Source of the DNA: Dehalococcoidia bacterium
Lineage (GTDB): Bacteria > Chloroflexota > Dehalococcoidia > GIF9 > AB-539-J10
Direction of reading: 5' to 3'
Length of the DNA stretch: 33,628 nt
NCBI GenBank assembly: GCA_016930935.1
Contig: JAFGFT010000081.1
Location: 1 to 33,628 of the forward strand
The notes beneath the pieces were generated by a model. The model was not told where the DNA came from. It saw nothing but the letters and a program-made list of their open reading frames with translations, and did not search any database. The position numbers were made by a program, and so were the translations under genes. Every line of letters starts with the position of its first letter. Positions within the stretch are counted from its first letter, which is position 1. Shown one piece after another: positions 1 through 8,616 of the stretch.

Positions 1-12
1 CGAAGGAAAAGC

Positions 13-89
<77 letters not shown>

Positions 90-107
90 CAACTGCGATG
101 CGTCAGT

Positions 108-136
108 ATGCTATCATATCGCCGTTCACGTAACAA
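108..136 (-). promoter_or_regulatory. Possible promoter of the tRNA-Pro gene
   Basis: On the minus strand TTGTTA (136-131) lies 17 bases upstream of TAGCAT (113-108). This would place the start about 10-12 bases before the mature tRNA 5' end. Each hexamer matches the sigma-70 consensus at 4 of 6 positions, so the call rests mainly on spacing and position. The same AT-rich patch contains TATCAT (112-117) on the plus strand, which could serve the divergent gene. Confidence 0.4.
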
Positions 137-145
137 TCATCCTGT

Positions 146-1384
146 ATGAGCCGAGGCTGTTCGAGAATGACAAAGAAACATCATGCACCTCAGACTCCAC
201 ACGCAGTACCACACCGCATGCAGTCGCGACTTGTGAAAGAGGCGCGAACACGCAGGATAATCGTCATCGCCGGCACGGCGTTCATCGCCACGGTCGCCCT
301 GATTATCACCATCGGCCTGTACATTGACAACGTCAAGCCACGGAGCGAAGTGATACTCACGGTTAACGAGAGGGAGTTTCAGCTCGGCTACTTTGTCGAC
401 ATGCTTGAGACCTACACCCGTGACATGGACCCCACACAAGTCGGTACTGTTGCGGACGCCATCCTCCCACAGATAGTGCAAAGCGAGCTTATCCGCCAGG
501 GCGCACGCGCCGAGGGCATATTCATCACTGACAAGGAGATAGATGCGGAGCTTGAGGCTCAATCTCTCTCAGATAAGGACTTCTACCGCGACGCCGCAGA
601 GGCAACACTGAGTTCCACAGCTCTGAACGCCGCGTTCCTTGAACAGGTGCCGACCGAGATGCTTCAGTCGAAGTTCCAGATTCTCCCGGTGGAGAGCCGT
701 TCGGTCGCTGATGAGGTGAAAGCCCGTGTTGCGGCAGGGGAATCGCTGGTAGACCTCGCCGCTGAGTACTCGGTCAACACCAACATACCCGTAGAACAAG
801 ACTGGCTCCCCACTGAACTCCTTGTGAATGCGGATGTCGCGCGGCTGTGCGACACTCTGGACATCGGCACGACCGCGACTGTCCGTGACGACGACACGGC
901 CAAGTACTCCGGCTACTGGCTGATTGAAGTCATCGACAAAGACAGCGACGGGGCAATCAAGACGCGGGCGATGCTTCTCTCCAGCAAGGATGAGGCACTT
1001 CAGGTCAAGGCCAGGCTTGCGACAGAGGATTTCGCCACGCTCGCCGCGGAGTATTCACAATTCATGGGTGGTGATGAGAATGCCGAACTGGACTGGGTCG
1101 GCGTCGATGATACCGTCACCGCTGCGTTCAACGAAGCTGCATTCGCCCTTGAGATGAATACCGTAAGCGAACCGATTCTTGACCCGGAGGTACAGACGCT
1201 CGGTGCGAACTGGGTTGTCACACTCCTTGGCAGGGAAGTGCACGTAGTTGCACCCAATATCGCAGACGCACTGGCATCCCAGGCCTTCAACGAATGGTAT
1301 GAGACCGTCTATGATGCCTCAGTCGTGGAGCAATCTCTCACTACGGAGCAGAAGCAGTGGGCTATTGAACGCGTGACCGACTGA
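146..1384 (+). CDS. Membrane-anchored parvulin-like (PpiC/SurA-type) protein
   Basis: Predicted extracytoplasmic folding factor of the SurA/PpiC/PrsA type. A basic N-terminus is followed by one hydrophobic segment (about residues 37-60), so the bulk should lie outside the membrane. A SurA-N-like helical region (about 65-175) precedes two parvulin-like units at about 178-262 and 272-362. Each contains a helix of the form VKAR-(V/L)A-(3)-(S/F)-L-A-AEYS followed by a W-containing strand (DWLP, DWVG) and a closing WLIEV or WVVTL strand. The second unit has the GGD turn; both are diverged, so isomerase activity is uncertain. No clear Shine-Dalgarno precedes the ATG at 146. An in-frame ATG at 167 has a weak GAGG 10 bases upstream and is an alternative. 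The gene ends 18 bases before hom, so it is probably co-transcribed with the threonine genes. Confidence 0.8.
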   Translation: MSRGCSRMTKKHHAPQTPHAVPHRMQSRLVKEARTRRIIVIAGTAFIATVALIITIGLYIDNVKPRSEVILTVNEREFQLGYFVDMLETYTRDMDPTQVGTVADAILPQIVQSELIRQGARAEGIFITDKEIDAELEAQSLSDKDFYRDAAEATLSSTALNAAFLEQVPTEMLQSKFQILPVESRSVADEVKARVAAGESLVDLAAEYSVNTNIPVEQDWLPTELLVNADVARLCDTLDIGTTATVRDDDTAKYSGYWLIEVIDKDSDGAIKTRAMLLSSKDEALQVKARLATEDFATLAAEYSQFMGGDENAELDWVGVDDTVTAAFNEAAFALEMNTVSEPILDPEVQTLGANWVVTLLGREVHVVAPNIADALASQAFNEWYETVYDASVVEQSLTTEQKQWAIERVTD

Positions 1385-1402
1385 GGAACGCGAGGCACAT
1401 CA

Positions 1403-2692
1403 ATGCGAGAAATCCGGGTCGGGCTACTTGGGGCAGGGGTTGTAGGCAGCGAAGTAGCGCATGTACTGCTGGAGCGCTCTGACAAGCTCTCCGAGCAGGT
1501 TGGGGCCACCGTGGCGCTTCAGCGCATCGTTGTGAAGGACGCATCCAAGAAGCGCCCTTCGTTCATTCCAACAGAACTACTGAGCACCAATCCTGACGAT
1601 GTTGTCTCCAACCCGGATGTCGACATCGTGGTAGAACTCATCGGTGGGGAGCACCCCCCACTGGAACTGATGACGAAGGCAATATCCAATGGCAAGCATG
1701 TGGTCACTGCCAACAAGGAGGTCATGGCCAAGAGCGGCTATCGACTCCTCTCATTGGCCGCACAGCGCGGCGTCGACCTCAGATACGAGGCGAGCGTGGG
1801 AGCCGGCATACCGATTCTGTCTCCCCTGCAGCAGGACCTCGCTGCGAATGAGATAGCCAGCATCCGTGCAATCGTCAATGGCACCACCAACTACATACTC
1901 TCCAAGATGGCACGCGAGGACATGGACTACCAGACGGCTCTGCGCCAGGCACAGGAACTGGGCTACGCCGAGTCGGACCCCACCAACGACATCGAGGGAA
2001 TCGACGCGGCCTACAAGCTCTCCATCCTGGCAAGCCTCGCATTCCATACACCCGTCAAACCGTCAGATATCTTCACGCAGGGCATCTCAACCCTGCACCC
2101 CAAGGATTTCACCTATGCCCGAGAACTCGGCTACGCAGTGAAACTCCTGGCAATCGCGAAACGCCACGATGATGGCATCGAGGCACGCGTGCACCCTGCA
2201 ATGGTTTCTCTCAACAGTCAACTCGCCAATGTCGACGGCGTCTTCAACGCCATCCAGATAGAGGGCGACCTGGTCGGACCTCTTGTCTTCTTCGGTAGAG
2301 GCGCAGGCGCTTTGCCCACGACGAGCACAGTGGTGGCTGACGTGCTCACAATCGCGAGGAACATCGCTGCCGGCAGCCTCATCAGGCCTCGAATAGAGTT
2401 GAACAGGCGAATCGACGTCAAGCCAATGTCAAAGGTCGAAACAAGCTACTACCTCCGGATTGCGGTCAAGGACCAGCCCGGAGTCCTCGCCGAGATTGCC
2501 CGTGTGCTCGGAGATCATGCCATCAGCATTTCATCCGTGATTCAGAAGGAACTCAACGCTGACGCACAGACCGCAATCATTGTTATCATGACCCACCCTG
2601 CGCTGGAAGCCTCGATGCAGGCGGCGACCGCCAAGCTATCCAGCCTCACAATAATGAACGAAGTCAGCGCTCTTATCCGTGTCGAGGATTGA
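1403..2692 (+). CDS. hom: Homoserine dehydrogenase with C-terminal ACT domain
   Basis: Catalyses NAD(P)H-dependent reduction of aspartate semialdehyde to homoserine, the branch point to threonine and methionine. At 429 aa it has the usual length of the monofunctional long form. The Rossmann nucleotide-binding motif GLLGAGVVGSEV is at residues 7-18, VVTANKEVMAKSG at about 100-112, VNGTTNYIL at 158-166, and the signature YAESDPTNDIEGIDAAYKL at 188-206 carries the catalytic Asp and Lys (K205). The last ~85 residues begin with YYLRIAVKDQPGVLAEIA, an ACT regulatory domain typical of threonine-feedback-inhibited enzymes. It is followed 47 bases later by threonine synthase, giving a hom-thrC unit; no separate homoserine kinase is present here. 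Confidence 0.97.
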   Translation: MREIRVGLLGAGVVGSEVAHVLLERSDKLSEQVGATVALQRIVVKDASKKRPSFIPTELLSTNPDDVVSNPDVDIVVELIGGEHPPLELMTKAISNGKHVVTANKEVMAKSGYRLLSLAAQRGVDLRYEASVGAGIPILSPLQQDLAANEIASIRAIVNGTTNYILSKMAREDMDYQTALRQAQELGYAESDPTNDIEGIDAAYKLSILASLAFHTPVKPSDIFTQGISTLHPKDFTYARELGYAVKLLAIAKRHDDGIEARVHPAMVSLNSQLANVDGVFNAIQIEGDLVGPLVFFGRGAGALPTTSTVVADVLTIARNIAAGSLIRPRIELNRRIDVKPMSKVETSYYLRIAVKDQPGVLAEIARVLGDHAISISSVIQKELNADAQTAIIVIMTHPALEASMQAATAKLSSLTIMNEVSALIRVED

Positions 2693-2739
2693 CACTGCCC
2701 CACTCAAACATGCCAGCACGGCCCAGGAGAATTTGAACC

Positions 2740-3789
2740 ATGAGTACACACGGTGTTCTTGCCAGGTACAGAGACCTGCTTCCCGTAACCGACCGCACTC
2801 CCATCATTACGCTCGGAGAAGGCGGCACTCCCCTGCTCAGGTCTCAGACACTTGAGAGAGAACTCGGTTGCCGCGAACTGTACTTCAAACTGGAAGGGTG
2901 TAATCCGACCGGCTCTTTCAAGGACAGGGGGATGGTCGTTGCCGTGGCCAAAGCCGTGGAGAACGGAAGCAAACAGATTATCTGTGCATCCACCGGAAAC
3001 ACGAGCGCGGCGGCAGCAGCCTATGGCGCCCGATTCGGGCTGGAGACCATCGTCGTCATTCCCGAGGGCAAGATTGCAATTGGAAAGCTCGCGCAGGCAA
3101 TCGCGTACGGTGCCCGCATCATCGAGATTAAGGGCAATTTCGACGAGGCATTAACGATTGTACGCACACTGGCAGACAAGCACCCCATCGCACTCGTCAA
3201 CTCCGTCAATCCCCACCGTATAGAGGGACAGAAAACGGCTGCCTTTGAGGTTGTCGATGACATCGGAGATGCCCCCGACTACCTGTTCATTCCCGTGGGA
3301 AATGCCGGCAATATCACCGCGTACTGGAAGGGCTTCGTCGAGTACCAGGCACTTGGAAAGTCCACGAAACGGCCTCTCATGATGGGCTTCCAGGCGGCAG
3401 GTGCTGCTCCGATAGTGAAGAAGAAGGTGGTGAAGAGACCGCATACAATCGCCACCGCCATCCGCATCGGCAATCCCGCCAGCTGGACCAGTGCTGAGGC
3501 AGCCCGCGATGAATCGGGCGGACTCATCGACATGGTCACCGACGATGAGATAATCAACGCCTATCGCAAGATAGCAGCGCAGGAGGGAGTCTTCATCGAA
3601 CCCGGCTCCGCAGCCTCTCTCGCGGGACTGATTAAGATGAGTGCACACACCGATTTCAGCAACTCCAGGATAGTGTGTGTCTTCACCGGCCACGGCCTCA
3701 AGGACCCCGGCCTGCCGGCTAAGTACGCTGAACGCCCCACACAACTCCCTGCAGACCTGCCCACCATTGAGCGCGCACTATTCGGATAG
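2740..3789 (+). CDS. thrC: Threonine synthase
   Basis: PLP-dependent beta/gamma-replacement enzyme converting O-phosphohomoserine to threonine. The PLP-lysine motif is GCNPTGSFKDRGM, with K61 forming the Schiff base. CASTGNTSAAAAAYGAR binds substrate, and VGNAGNITAYWKG supplies the glycine-rich phosphate-binding loop. At 349 aa it belongs to the short, single-domain class found in Gram-positive bacteria, Chloroflexota and archaea rather than the ~430 aa E. coli type. AGGAG lies 10 bases before the ATG. It follows hom in the same direction and is followed after 39 bases by folE. Confidence 0.97.
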   Translation: MSTHGVLARYRDLLPVTDRTPIITLGEGGTPLLRSQTLERELGCRELYFKLEGCNPTGSFKDRGMVVAVAKAVENGSKQIICASTGNTSAAAAAYGARFGLETIVVIPEGKIAIGKLAQAIAYGARIIEIKGNFDEALTIVRTLADKHPIALVNSVNPHRIEGQKTAAFEVVDDIGDAPDYLFIPVGNAGNITAYWKGFVEYQALGKSTKRPLMMGFQAAGAAPIVKKKVVKRPHTIATAIRIGNPASWTSAEAARDESGGLIDMVTDDEIINAYRKIAAQEGVFIEPGSAASLAGLIKMSAHTDFSNSRIVCVFTGHGLKDPGLPAKYAERPTQLPADLPTIERALFG

Positions 3790-3828
3790 AATGGTGCGCC
3801 GAGCGCAACCACCATTGAGGAGCAAAGG

Positions 3829-4395
3829 TTGAATCTGGAAAACATCAAAACCGCCACACGGATGGCCCTTGAAGCCATCGGCGAAGACCCCGACAGGGAA
3901 GGGCTCGTCGATACGCCCAGGCGCGTGGCCGACATGTATGCTGAACTCTTCTCCGGACTGCACCAGGACCCCGCAGCAGAATTGTCCGTCAGCTTCGATG
4001 AAGGCCACCAGGAGATGATTATCGTACGGGACATCCCGTTCTACTCCATGTGTGAGCACCATCTCCTGCCATTCTTCGGCGTGGTGCATGTCGGCTACAT
4101 TCCCAGTGAAGAGGGGAAGGTGGTAGGCATCAGCAAGCTCGCACGGGTCGTTGAGATAGTCGCACGGAGACCTCAGCTCCAGGAGCGGATGACCCGCCAG
4201 ATAGCCGACGTGGTCTTCGATACACTTGAACCGGATGGAGCCGCCGCCGTCATTGAAGCAGAGCACCTCTGCATGATGATGAGAGGCGTCAAGAAGCCGG
4301 GAAGCAAGATTATCACATCTGCGGTCAGGGGCTCGTTCAGGAGCCGGACTGTGACGCGCACTGAGTTCCTGTCCCTGATAACCGGTGGACGCTGA
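3829..4395 (+). CDS. folE: GTP cyclohydrolase I
   Basis: Converts GTP to 7,8-dihydroneopterin triphosphate, the first step of tetrahydrofolate (and other pterin) synthesis. The zinc ligands are visible: C75 and H78 in [11 protein letters not shown], and C148 in [15 protein letters not shown]. The N-terminal [18 protein letters not shown] and C-terminal TRTEFLSL motifs are also typical. The 188 aa length matches bacterial type IA enzymes. The start is TTG, chosen because GAGGAG lies 6 bases upstream and because the N-terminus then aligns with the family. The gene converges on pyrK. The 58-base gap holds an imperfect hairpin (4402-4421) without a T tract, so no confident terminator. Confidence 0.97.
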   Translation: MNLENIKTATRMALEAIGEDPDREGLVDTPRRVADMYAELFSGLHQDPAAELSVSFDEGHQEMIIVRDIPFYSMCEHHLLPFFGVVHVGYIPSEEGKVVGISKLARVVEIVARRPQLQERMTRQIADVVFDTLEPDGAAAVIEAEHLCMMMRGVKKPGSKIITSAVRGSFRSRTVTRTEFLSLITGGR

Positions 4396-4453
4396 AGACC
4401 CGCATCAGCACGCCTGAATGCACCCGAGTGTCACCCTGCGGCAGAGACCTGAC

Positions 4454-5299
4454 TCAGATATCGCCCCACAGGATGTCGCTCAGTCCGAACACGGGACCGT
4501 CTGCACAGACCTTCTTCCGTCCGGCGACGGTAGGCACTGAACAGCAATAGCACGCGCCCACCCCACACCCCATCCGCACCTCAAGAGAAACCTGTGCGCT
4601 GAGAAGCTTCTGTGCCGCCGTCTCCACATCCAGGATGGCATTGTGCATGGGAGTCGCGCAGGACAACTGTTCGCACGCCAGCGTATTCACTGCAGAGCAC
4701 ATCGCCGTGGGACCGCACAGGTACACCACATCAGCCCATTCAAGGTAATTCAGAGACGCATCAAATGCGGTACCCGCGAACCCCTCTGTTCCATCGTCAG
4801 TTGCGGTCACGCTCGTGACACTGTCCAGGCGCGTCATTGAAGGAATCAGGCTCTGGAGCCCCGCAGGAGCACGGTACAGCTCCGCAGAGGTCACCGCTCC
4901 CTGAACAAGCACCACGTCATGCTTCTCAGCCACTTCTGCCGCGAGGAAGCAGAGTGGCGCTATACCAACGCCTCCACCCACAAGAAGGAGGTGACTGCGA
5001 GTCTCAGGAGCCGTGAAGGGACGACCCAGGGGCCCATTCATATTGAGCATCTGCCCGGCAGAACGCCGTGAGAGCCACTGTGTTCCCTCGCCTTTCACAC
5101 GAATCAGCAGTGCCACCTTGCCGTTGCCTGCCGCGTGAACACCGAGAGGCCTGCGCAGCGCGTGGCCATCACACTGCACCATTACAAACTGCCCGGGAAC
5201 AGCGGCCCCCGCAATCTCCGGAGCTTCCAGGACGAGCATCGATAGCTGTGCCGAGAGAGACTCACAGGAGAGAACGCGTGCACTCAACTCGTACATCAT
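4454..5299 (-). CDS. pyrK: Dihydroorotate dehydrogenase electron-transfer subunit
   Basis: FAD- and [2Fe-2S]-containing subunit that passes electrons from class 1B dihydroorotate dehydrogenase (PyrD) to NAD+. The N-terminal half is a ferredoxin-reductase-like FAD domain with GQFVMVQCDGHALRRPLGVH. LLVGGGVGIAPLCFLA is the nucleotide-binding glycine motif and VVYLCGPTAMC its partner. The C-terminal MGCGVGACYCCSVP plus the downstream KKVCADGPVF supply the four iron-sulfur cysteines. I start it at the ATG at 5299 (281 aa), whose ATGA overlaps the carB stop; an in-frame codon at 5329 inside carB would only add ten unlikely residues. It is the last gene of the pyr operon. The usual partner pyrD is not adjacent and must lie elsewhere. 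The family also includes related oxidoreductase subunits, but the pyr context supports PyrK. Confidence 0.93.
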   Translation of the reverse strand: MMYELSARVLSCESLSAQLSMLVLEAPEIAGAAVPGQFVMVQCDGHALRRPLGVHAAGNGKVALLIRVKGEGTQWLSRRSAGQMLNMNGPLGRPFTAPETRSHLLLVGGGVGIAPLCFLAAEVAEKHDVVLVQGAVTSAELYRAPAGLQSLIPSMTRLDSVTSVTATDDGTEGFAGTAFDASLNYLEWADVVYLCGPTAMCSAVNTLACEQLSCATPMHNAILDVETAAQKLLSAQVSLEVRMGCGVGACYCCSVPTVAGRKKVCADGPVFGLSDILWGDI

Positions 5300-8200
5300 T
5301 TCTTGCCTTTGAGATAGGTCTCCATACACTCGACGCTGTACAACTCTCCCTCAGTACTCACTGCGTCGAGTACCACGCGCAGAGTATCCAGGGACGTGTA
5401 GCAGGGAATACGCTTCTCAACCGCCGCCCTGCGGATGGCGAAACCATCCTTCAAGGCGAGACGACCGCCTGTAATCGTGTTCACCACCCCATTCACGGAG
5501 CCATCCTTGATGACATCAATCACGTTCGGATGCCCCCCGCTCAGAATCTTCGTCACCATCTGCACGGGAATACCCAGCGCGGATATCATCGCGGCGGTAC
5601 CTTCCGTTGCACACAGAGTGAATCCAAGTTCCACCAGTCGCTTGACCAGGGAGAGTGCTTCGGTCTTATCCCTGTCCGCAATGCTCAGCAACAACTTCCC
5701 ATGTGGCGGAAGCATGAGGCTGGAGGCAATCAAAGCTTTGACCAATGCTCCCTGGAAATTGAAGTCGATACCCATGACTTCGCCTGTTGACTTCATCTCT
5801 GGACCGAGATAGTTGTCCACACCAATCAACTTGGACATGGAGAACACCGGTGCCTTGATGCCGACAAGGTTGCTTCGCGGCCAGAGGCCTCCAAGATATC
5901 CTTGCTCCTTCAATGTCTTGCCGGCCATAACCTTGGTTGCAATACTCACCACCGGAACTCCCGTCACCTTGGAGATGAACGGAACCGTCCGGCTGCCACG
6001 CGGATTCACCTCAAGCACATATACTGACGACTTGTCATCTTCACGCACAATAACCATCTGTACGTTGATGAGTCCTCTCACGTCCATCGCCAGGGCGATT
6101 CGCGTGGTGTAATCCACCATCGTGCTCACTTCATGTTCCGTCAGGTTGACTCCGGGGTACACTGCAATGGAGTCGCCGCTGTGCACTCCTGCTCTCTCAA
6201 TGTGTTCCATCACCCCCGGAATCAGCACCCGCTCTCCATCACCAATCGCATCAACTTCCACTTCCTTGCCCATCAGGTATTTGTCGATGAGCACGGGATG
6301 TCTGCTATCCAGTTCGAGCGCCATCACAAGGTAGCGGATGAGTTCCGTCTCGTTGTAGACGATTTCCATTGCCCTGCCGCCAAGCACGTAGCTTGGCCGA
6401 ACGAGGAGCGGATATCCAAGTCCTTGTGCAACCCCGAGTGCCTCCTCAACGCTCCTCACACCGGTCCCCGGTGGCTGAGGAATGCCCAGCCGTGAGAGGA
6501 AGTCTTCAAACCGCCGGCGGTCTTCCGCGATATCGATGGTCTCCGCGCCGGAACCCATGATGGGCAGGTTGTTCCGCGATAGACAACCGGCCATGTTGAT
6601 GGCGGTTTGTCCACCAAACTGCACGATACACGGGGCTGCATCGTGACCCTCGTTGTCAAGGATGTCACGCATGCTCTCTTCATCAAGCGGTTCGAAGTAG
6701 AGTCTGTCACTCGTATCAAAGTCAGTAGACACGGTCTCCGGATTGGAATTCACCAGGATGCTCTTGATGCCAAGGTCCTGCAAAGCCCACGCGGAGTGAA
6801 CGCAACAGTAGTCAAACTCGATTCCCTGCCCGATTCTGATAGGCCCGCTGCCGATGACCACCGCCTTCTGCTCCGCGATTGGCACGGCCTCGTTCTCCTG
6901 CTCATAGGTACTGTAGAAGTAGGGAGTCTGCGCTTCGAACTCAGCGGCGCACGTATCCACCATCTTGTATACGGGGCGTATATTATGTCGACTTCTCATC
7001 TCCCGAACCTGCTCGGGAAGTCTGTCGGCAAGAACGGCAATCTGGTCGTCTGAGAACCCGGTTCTCTTCGCAGAACGCAGGGACTCCGGCGTAAGCTCTT
7101 CACCAAGAAGCTCCCTCTCCTTGTGAAGGATGTTCTGCAACTTGTCGATGAACCAGGGGTCAATGCCCGTTATCCTGCACGCATCCTCAGTGGTCATGCC
7201 TCTGCGCAACGCGCCCATCAGTGCCCACAAGCGAAGGTCATTCGGGTGAAGGGGATATGCATCATAGCCTTGCCCTTTGCTCCACTTCGGGTCCTCCCAC
7301 AGGAGCGACTTGTCCCCAACCTCCAGCGACCTGACAGCCTTCTGCAGTGCCCCCTCAAATGAGCGGTCAATTGCCATGACTTCACCCGTCGCCTTCATCT
7401 GACTACCGGTCACCCTGTCTCCCATGGCGAACTTATCGAATGGCCATCTCGGTATCTTTGCCACGATGTAATCGATGGTAGGTTCAAATGACGCGAGCGT
7501 CTTCCCCGTGACCTTGTTCGGAATCTCATCCAGACGTTTCCCCGTCGCTATCTTGGATGACACGCGTGCAATCGGGTAGCCGGTCGCCTTGCTGGCCAGG
7601 GCAGAACTTCTACTGACACGAGGATTCACTTCAATGACGTAGTACTGGCTGCGTTCTATTCCAACCTGGTCAGGTGCCCAGTACTTTGCGACCATCGGAT
7701 GTGGACTCAGGGAGAACTGGATATTGCAGCCGCCTTCAATCCCAAGAGCACGGATGATGCGAAGACTGGCCGACCTAAGCATCTGGTACTCCCTGTCGGT
7801 GAGTGTCTGGCTCGGAGCAACAACGATGCTGTCGCCCGTATGGACGCCCATGGGGTCCATGTTCTCCATACAGCAGATGGTGATGCAGTTGTCTGCCGCA
7901 TCCCGCATGACTTCAAATTCGATTTCCTTCCAACCTGCGAGGCACTTCTCTACAAGCACCTCCCCACTCATGCTGCAATCCAGTCCATTGGCCGTCATGG
8001 TTTCCAGATCTTCCATGGTGTACGCCATGCCACCACCCGTGCCACCAAGCGTGTAGGATGGCCGCACAATCAGGGGCAACCCGATTCGCTCGGCAAGTTC
8101 TTTCGCGCCCGCCACCGAATTGACCGTCGCACTATCAGGAACGGGTTCACCAATCTTCAGAAGCAGGTTCTTGAACAACGAACGCTCTTCTGCATCCTTG

Positions 8201-8559
8201 ATGGTCTGGACAGAGGTGCCCAGCATGCGAACACCGTACTTCTCCAGTATGCCCGCGTCGGCAATCTCCACCGCAAGGTTCAAGCCGGTCTGTCCTCCAA
8301 GAGTTGGGAGAAGGCCGTCGGGACGTTCCTTCGCGATGATTCTCTCCATGACCTCCACAGTGAGAGGCTCGATGTAGATATAATCCGCGATACCCTGGTC
8401 GGTCATGATGGTCGCAGGATTGGAGTTCACGAGCACAGTGGTGATGCCTTCCTCACGCAAGGCACGACATGCCTGTGCACCAGAGTAGTCAAACTCCGCA
8501 GCCTGGCCGATTATGATTGGCCCCGAGCCGATTACAAGTACTTTGGATGGTCTAGTCAT
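5296..8559 (-). CDS. carB: Carbamoyl-phosphate synthase large subunit
   Basis: ATP-dependent synthesis of carbamoyl phosphate from bicarbonate and ammonia, for pyrimidines and arginine. At 1087 aa it has full length with the duplicated architecture. The first carboxyphosphate half starts VLVIGSGPIIIGQAAEFDYS, and the second carbamoyl-phosphate half has VVIGSGPIRIGQGIEFDYC. Both ATP-grasp domains carry RPSYTLGGTGGG or RPSYVLGGRAME and EVNPR motifs. A C-terminal MGS-like allosteric domain (about the last 140 residues) includes the NTITGGRLALKDGFAIRRAA region. The ATG has AGGAGA 8 bases upstream. It starts 57 bases after pyrC and overlaps pyrK by 4 bases. The glutaminase partner carA is not in this operon. 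Confidence 0.98.
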   Translation of the reverse strand: MTRPSKVLVIGSGPIIIGQAAEFDYSGAQACRALREEGITTVLVNSNPATIMTDQGIADYIYIEPLTVEVMERIIAKERPDGLLPTLGGQTGLNLAVEIADAGILEKYGVRMLGTSVQTIKDAEERSLFKNLLLKIGEPVPDSATVNSVAGAKELAERIGLPLIVRPSYTLGGTGGGMAYTMEDLETMTANGLDCSMSGEVLVEKCLAGWKEIEFEVMRDAADNCITICCMENMDPMGVHTGDSIVVAPSQTLTDREYQMLRSASLRIIRALGIEGGCNIQFSLSPHPMVAKYWAPDQVGIERSQYYVIEVNPRVSRSSALASKATGYPIARVSSKIATGKRLDEIPNKVTGKTLASFEPTIDYIVAKIPRWPFDKFAMGDRVTGSQMKATGEVMAIDRSFEGALQKAVRSLEVGDKSLLWEDPKWSKGQGYDAYPLHPNDLRLWALMGALRRGMTTEDACRITGIDPWFIDKLQNILHKERELLGEELTPESLRSAKRTGFSDDQIAVLADRLPEQVREMRSRHNIRPVYKMVDTCAAEFEAQTPYFYSTYEQENEAVPIAEQKAVVIGSGPIRIGQGIEFDYCCVHSAWALQDLGIKSILVNSNPETVSTDFDTSDRLYFEPLDEESMRDILDNEGHDAAPCIVQFGGQTAINMAGCLSRNNLPIMGSGAETIDIAEDRRRFEDFLSRLGIPQPPGTGVRSVEEALGVAQGLGYPLLVRPSYVLGGRAMEIVYNETELIRYLVMALELDSRHPVLIDKYLMGKEVEVDAIGDGERVLIPGVMEHIERAGVHSGDSIAVYPGVNLTEHEVSTMVDYTTRIALAMDVRGLINVQMVIVREDDKSSVYVLEVNPRGSRTVPFISKVTGVPVVSIATKVMAGKTLKEQGYLGGLWPRSNLVGIKAPVFSMSKLIGVDNYLGPEMKSTGEVMGIDFNFQGALVKALIASSLMLPPHGKLLLSIADRDKTEALSLVKRLVELGFTLCATEGTAAMISALGIPVQMVTKILSGGHPNVIDVIKDGSVNGVVNTITGGRLALKDGFAIRRAAVEKRIPCYTSLDTLRVVLDAVSTEGELYSVECMETYLKGKK

Positions 8560-8616
8560 CGTTCACTCTCCTAGTCGTCCTGTCTCGTCGCCCACAACGA
8601 ATCTGGCATCAGTGTC

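Noticed and set aside
4402-4421. Hairpin between folE and pyrK, considered as a terminator
   Set aside because: Only a seven-pair stem with a bulged A and no T tract; insufficient for a call.
7699-8574. Long plus-strand open frame (291 codons) opposite the start of carB
   Set aside because: It lies antisense within a strongly conserved enzyme gene, has no recognisable motifs, and its composition is what the reverse of carB codons would produce.
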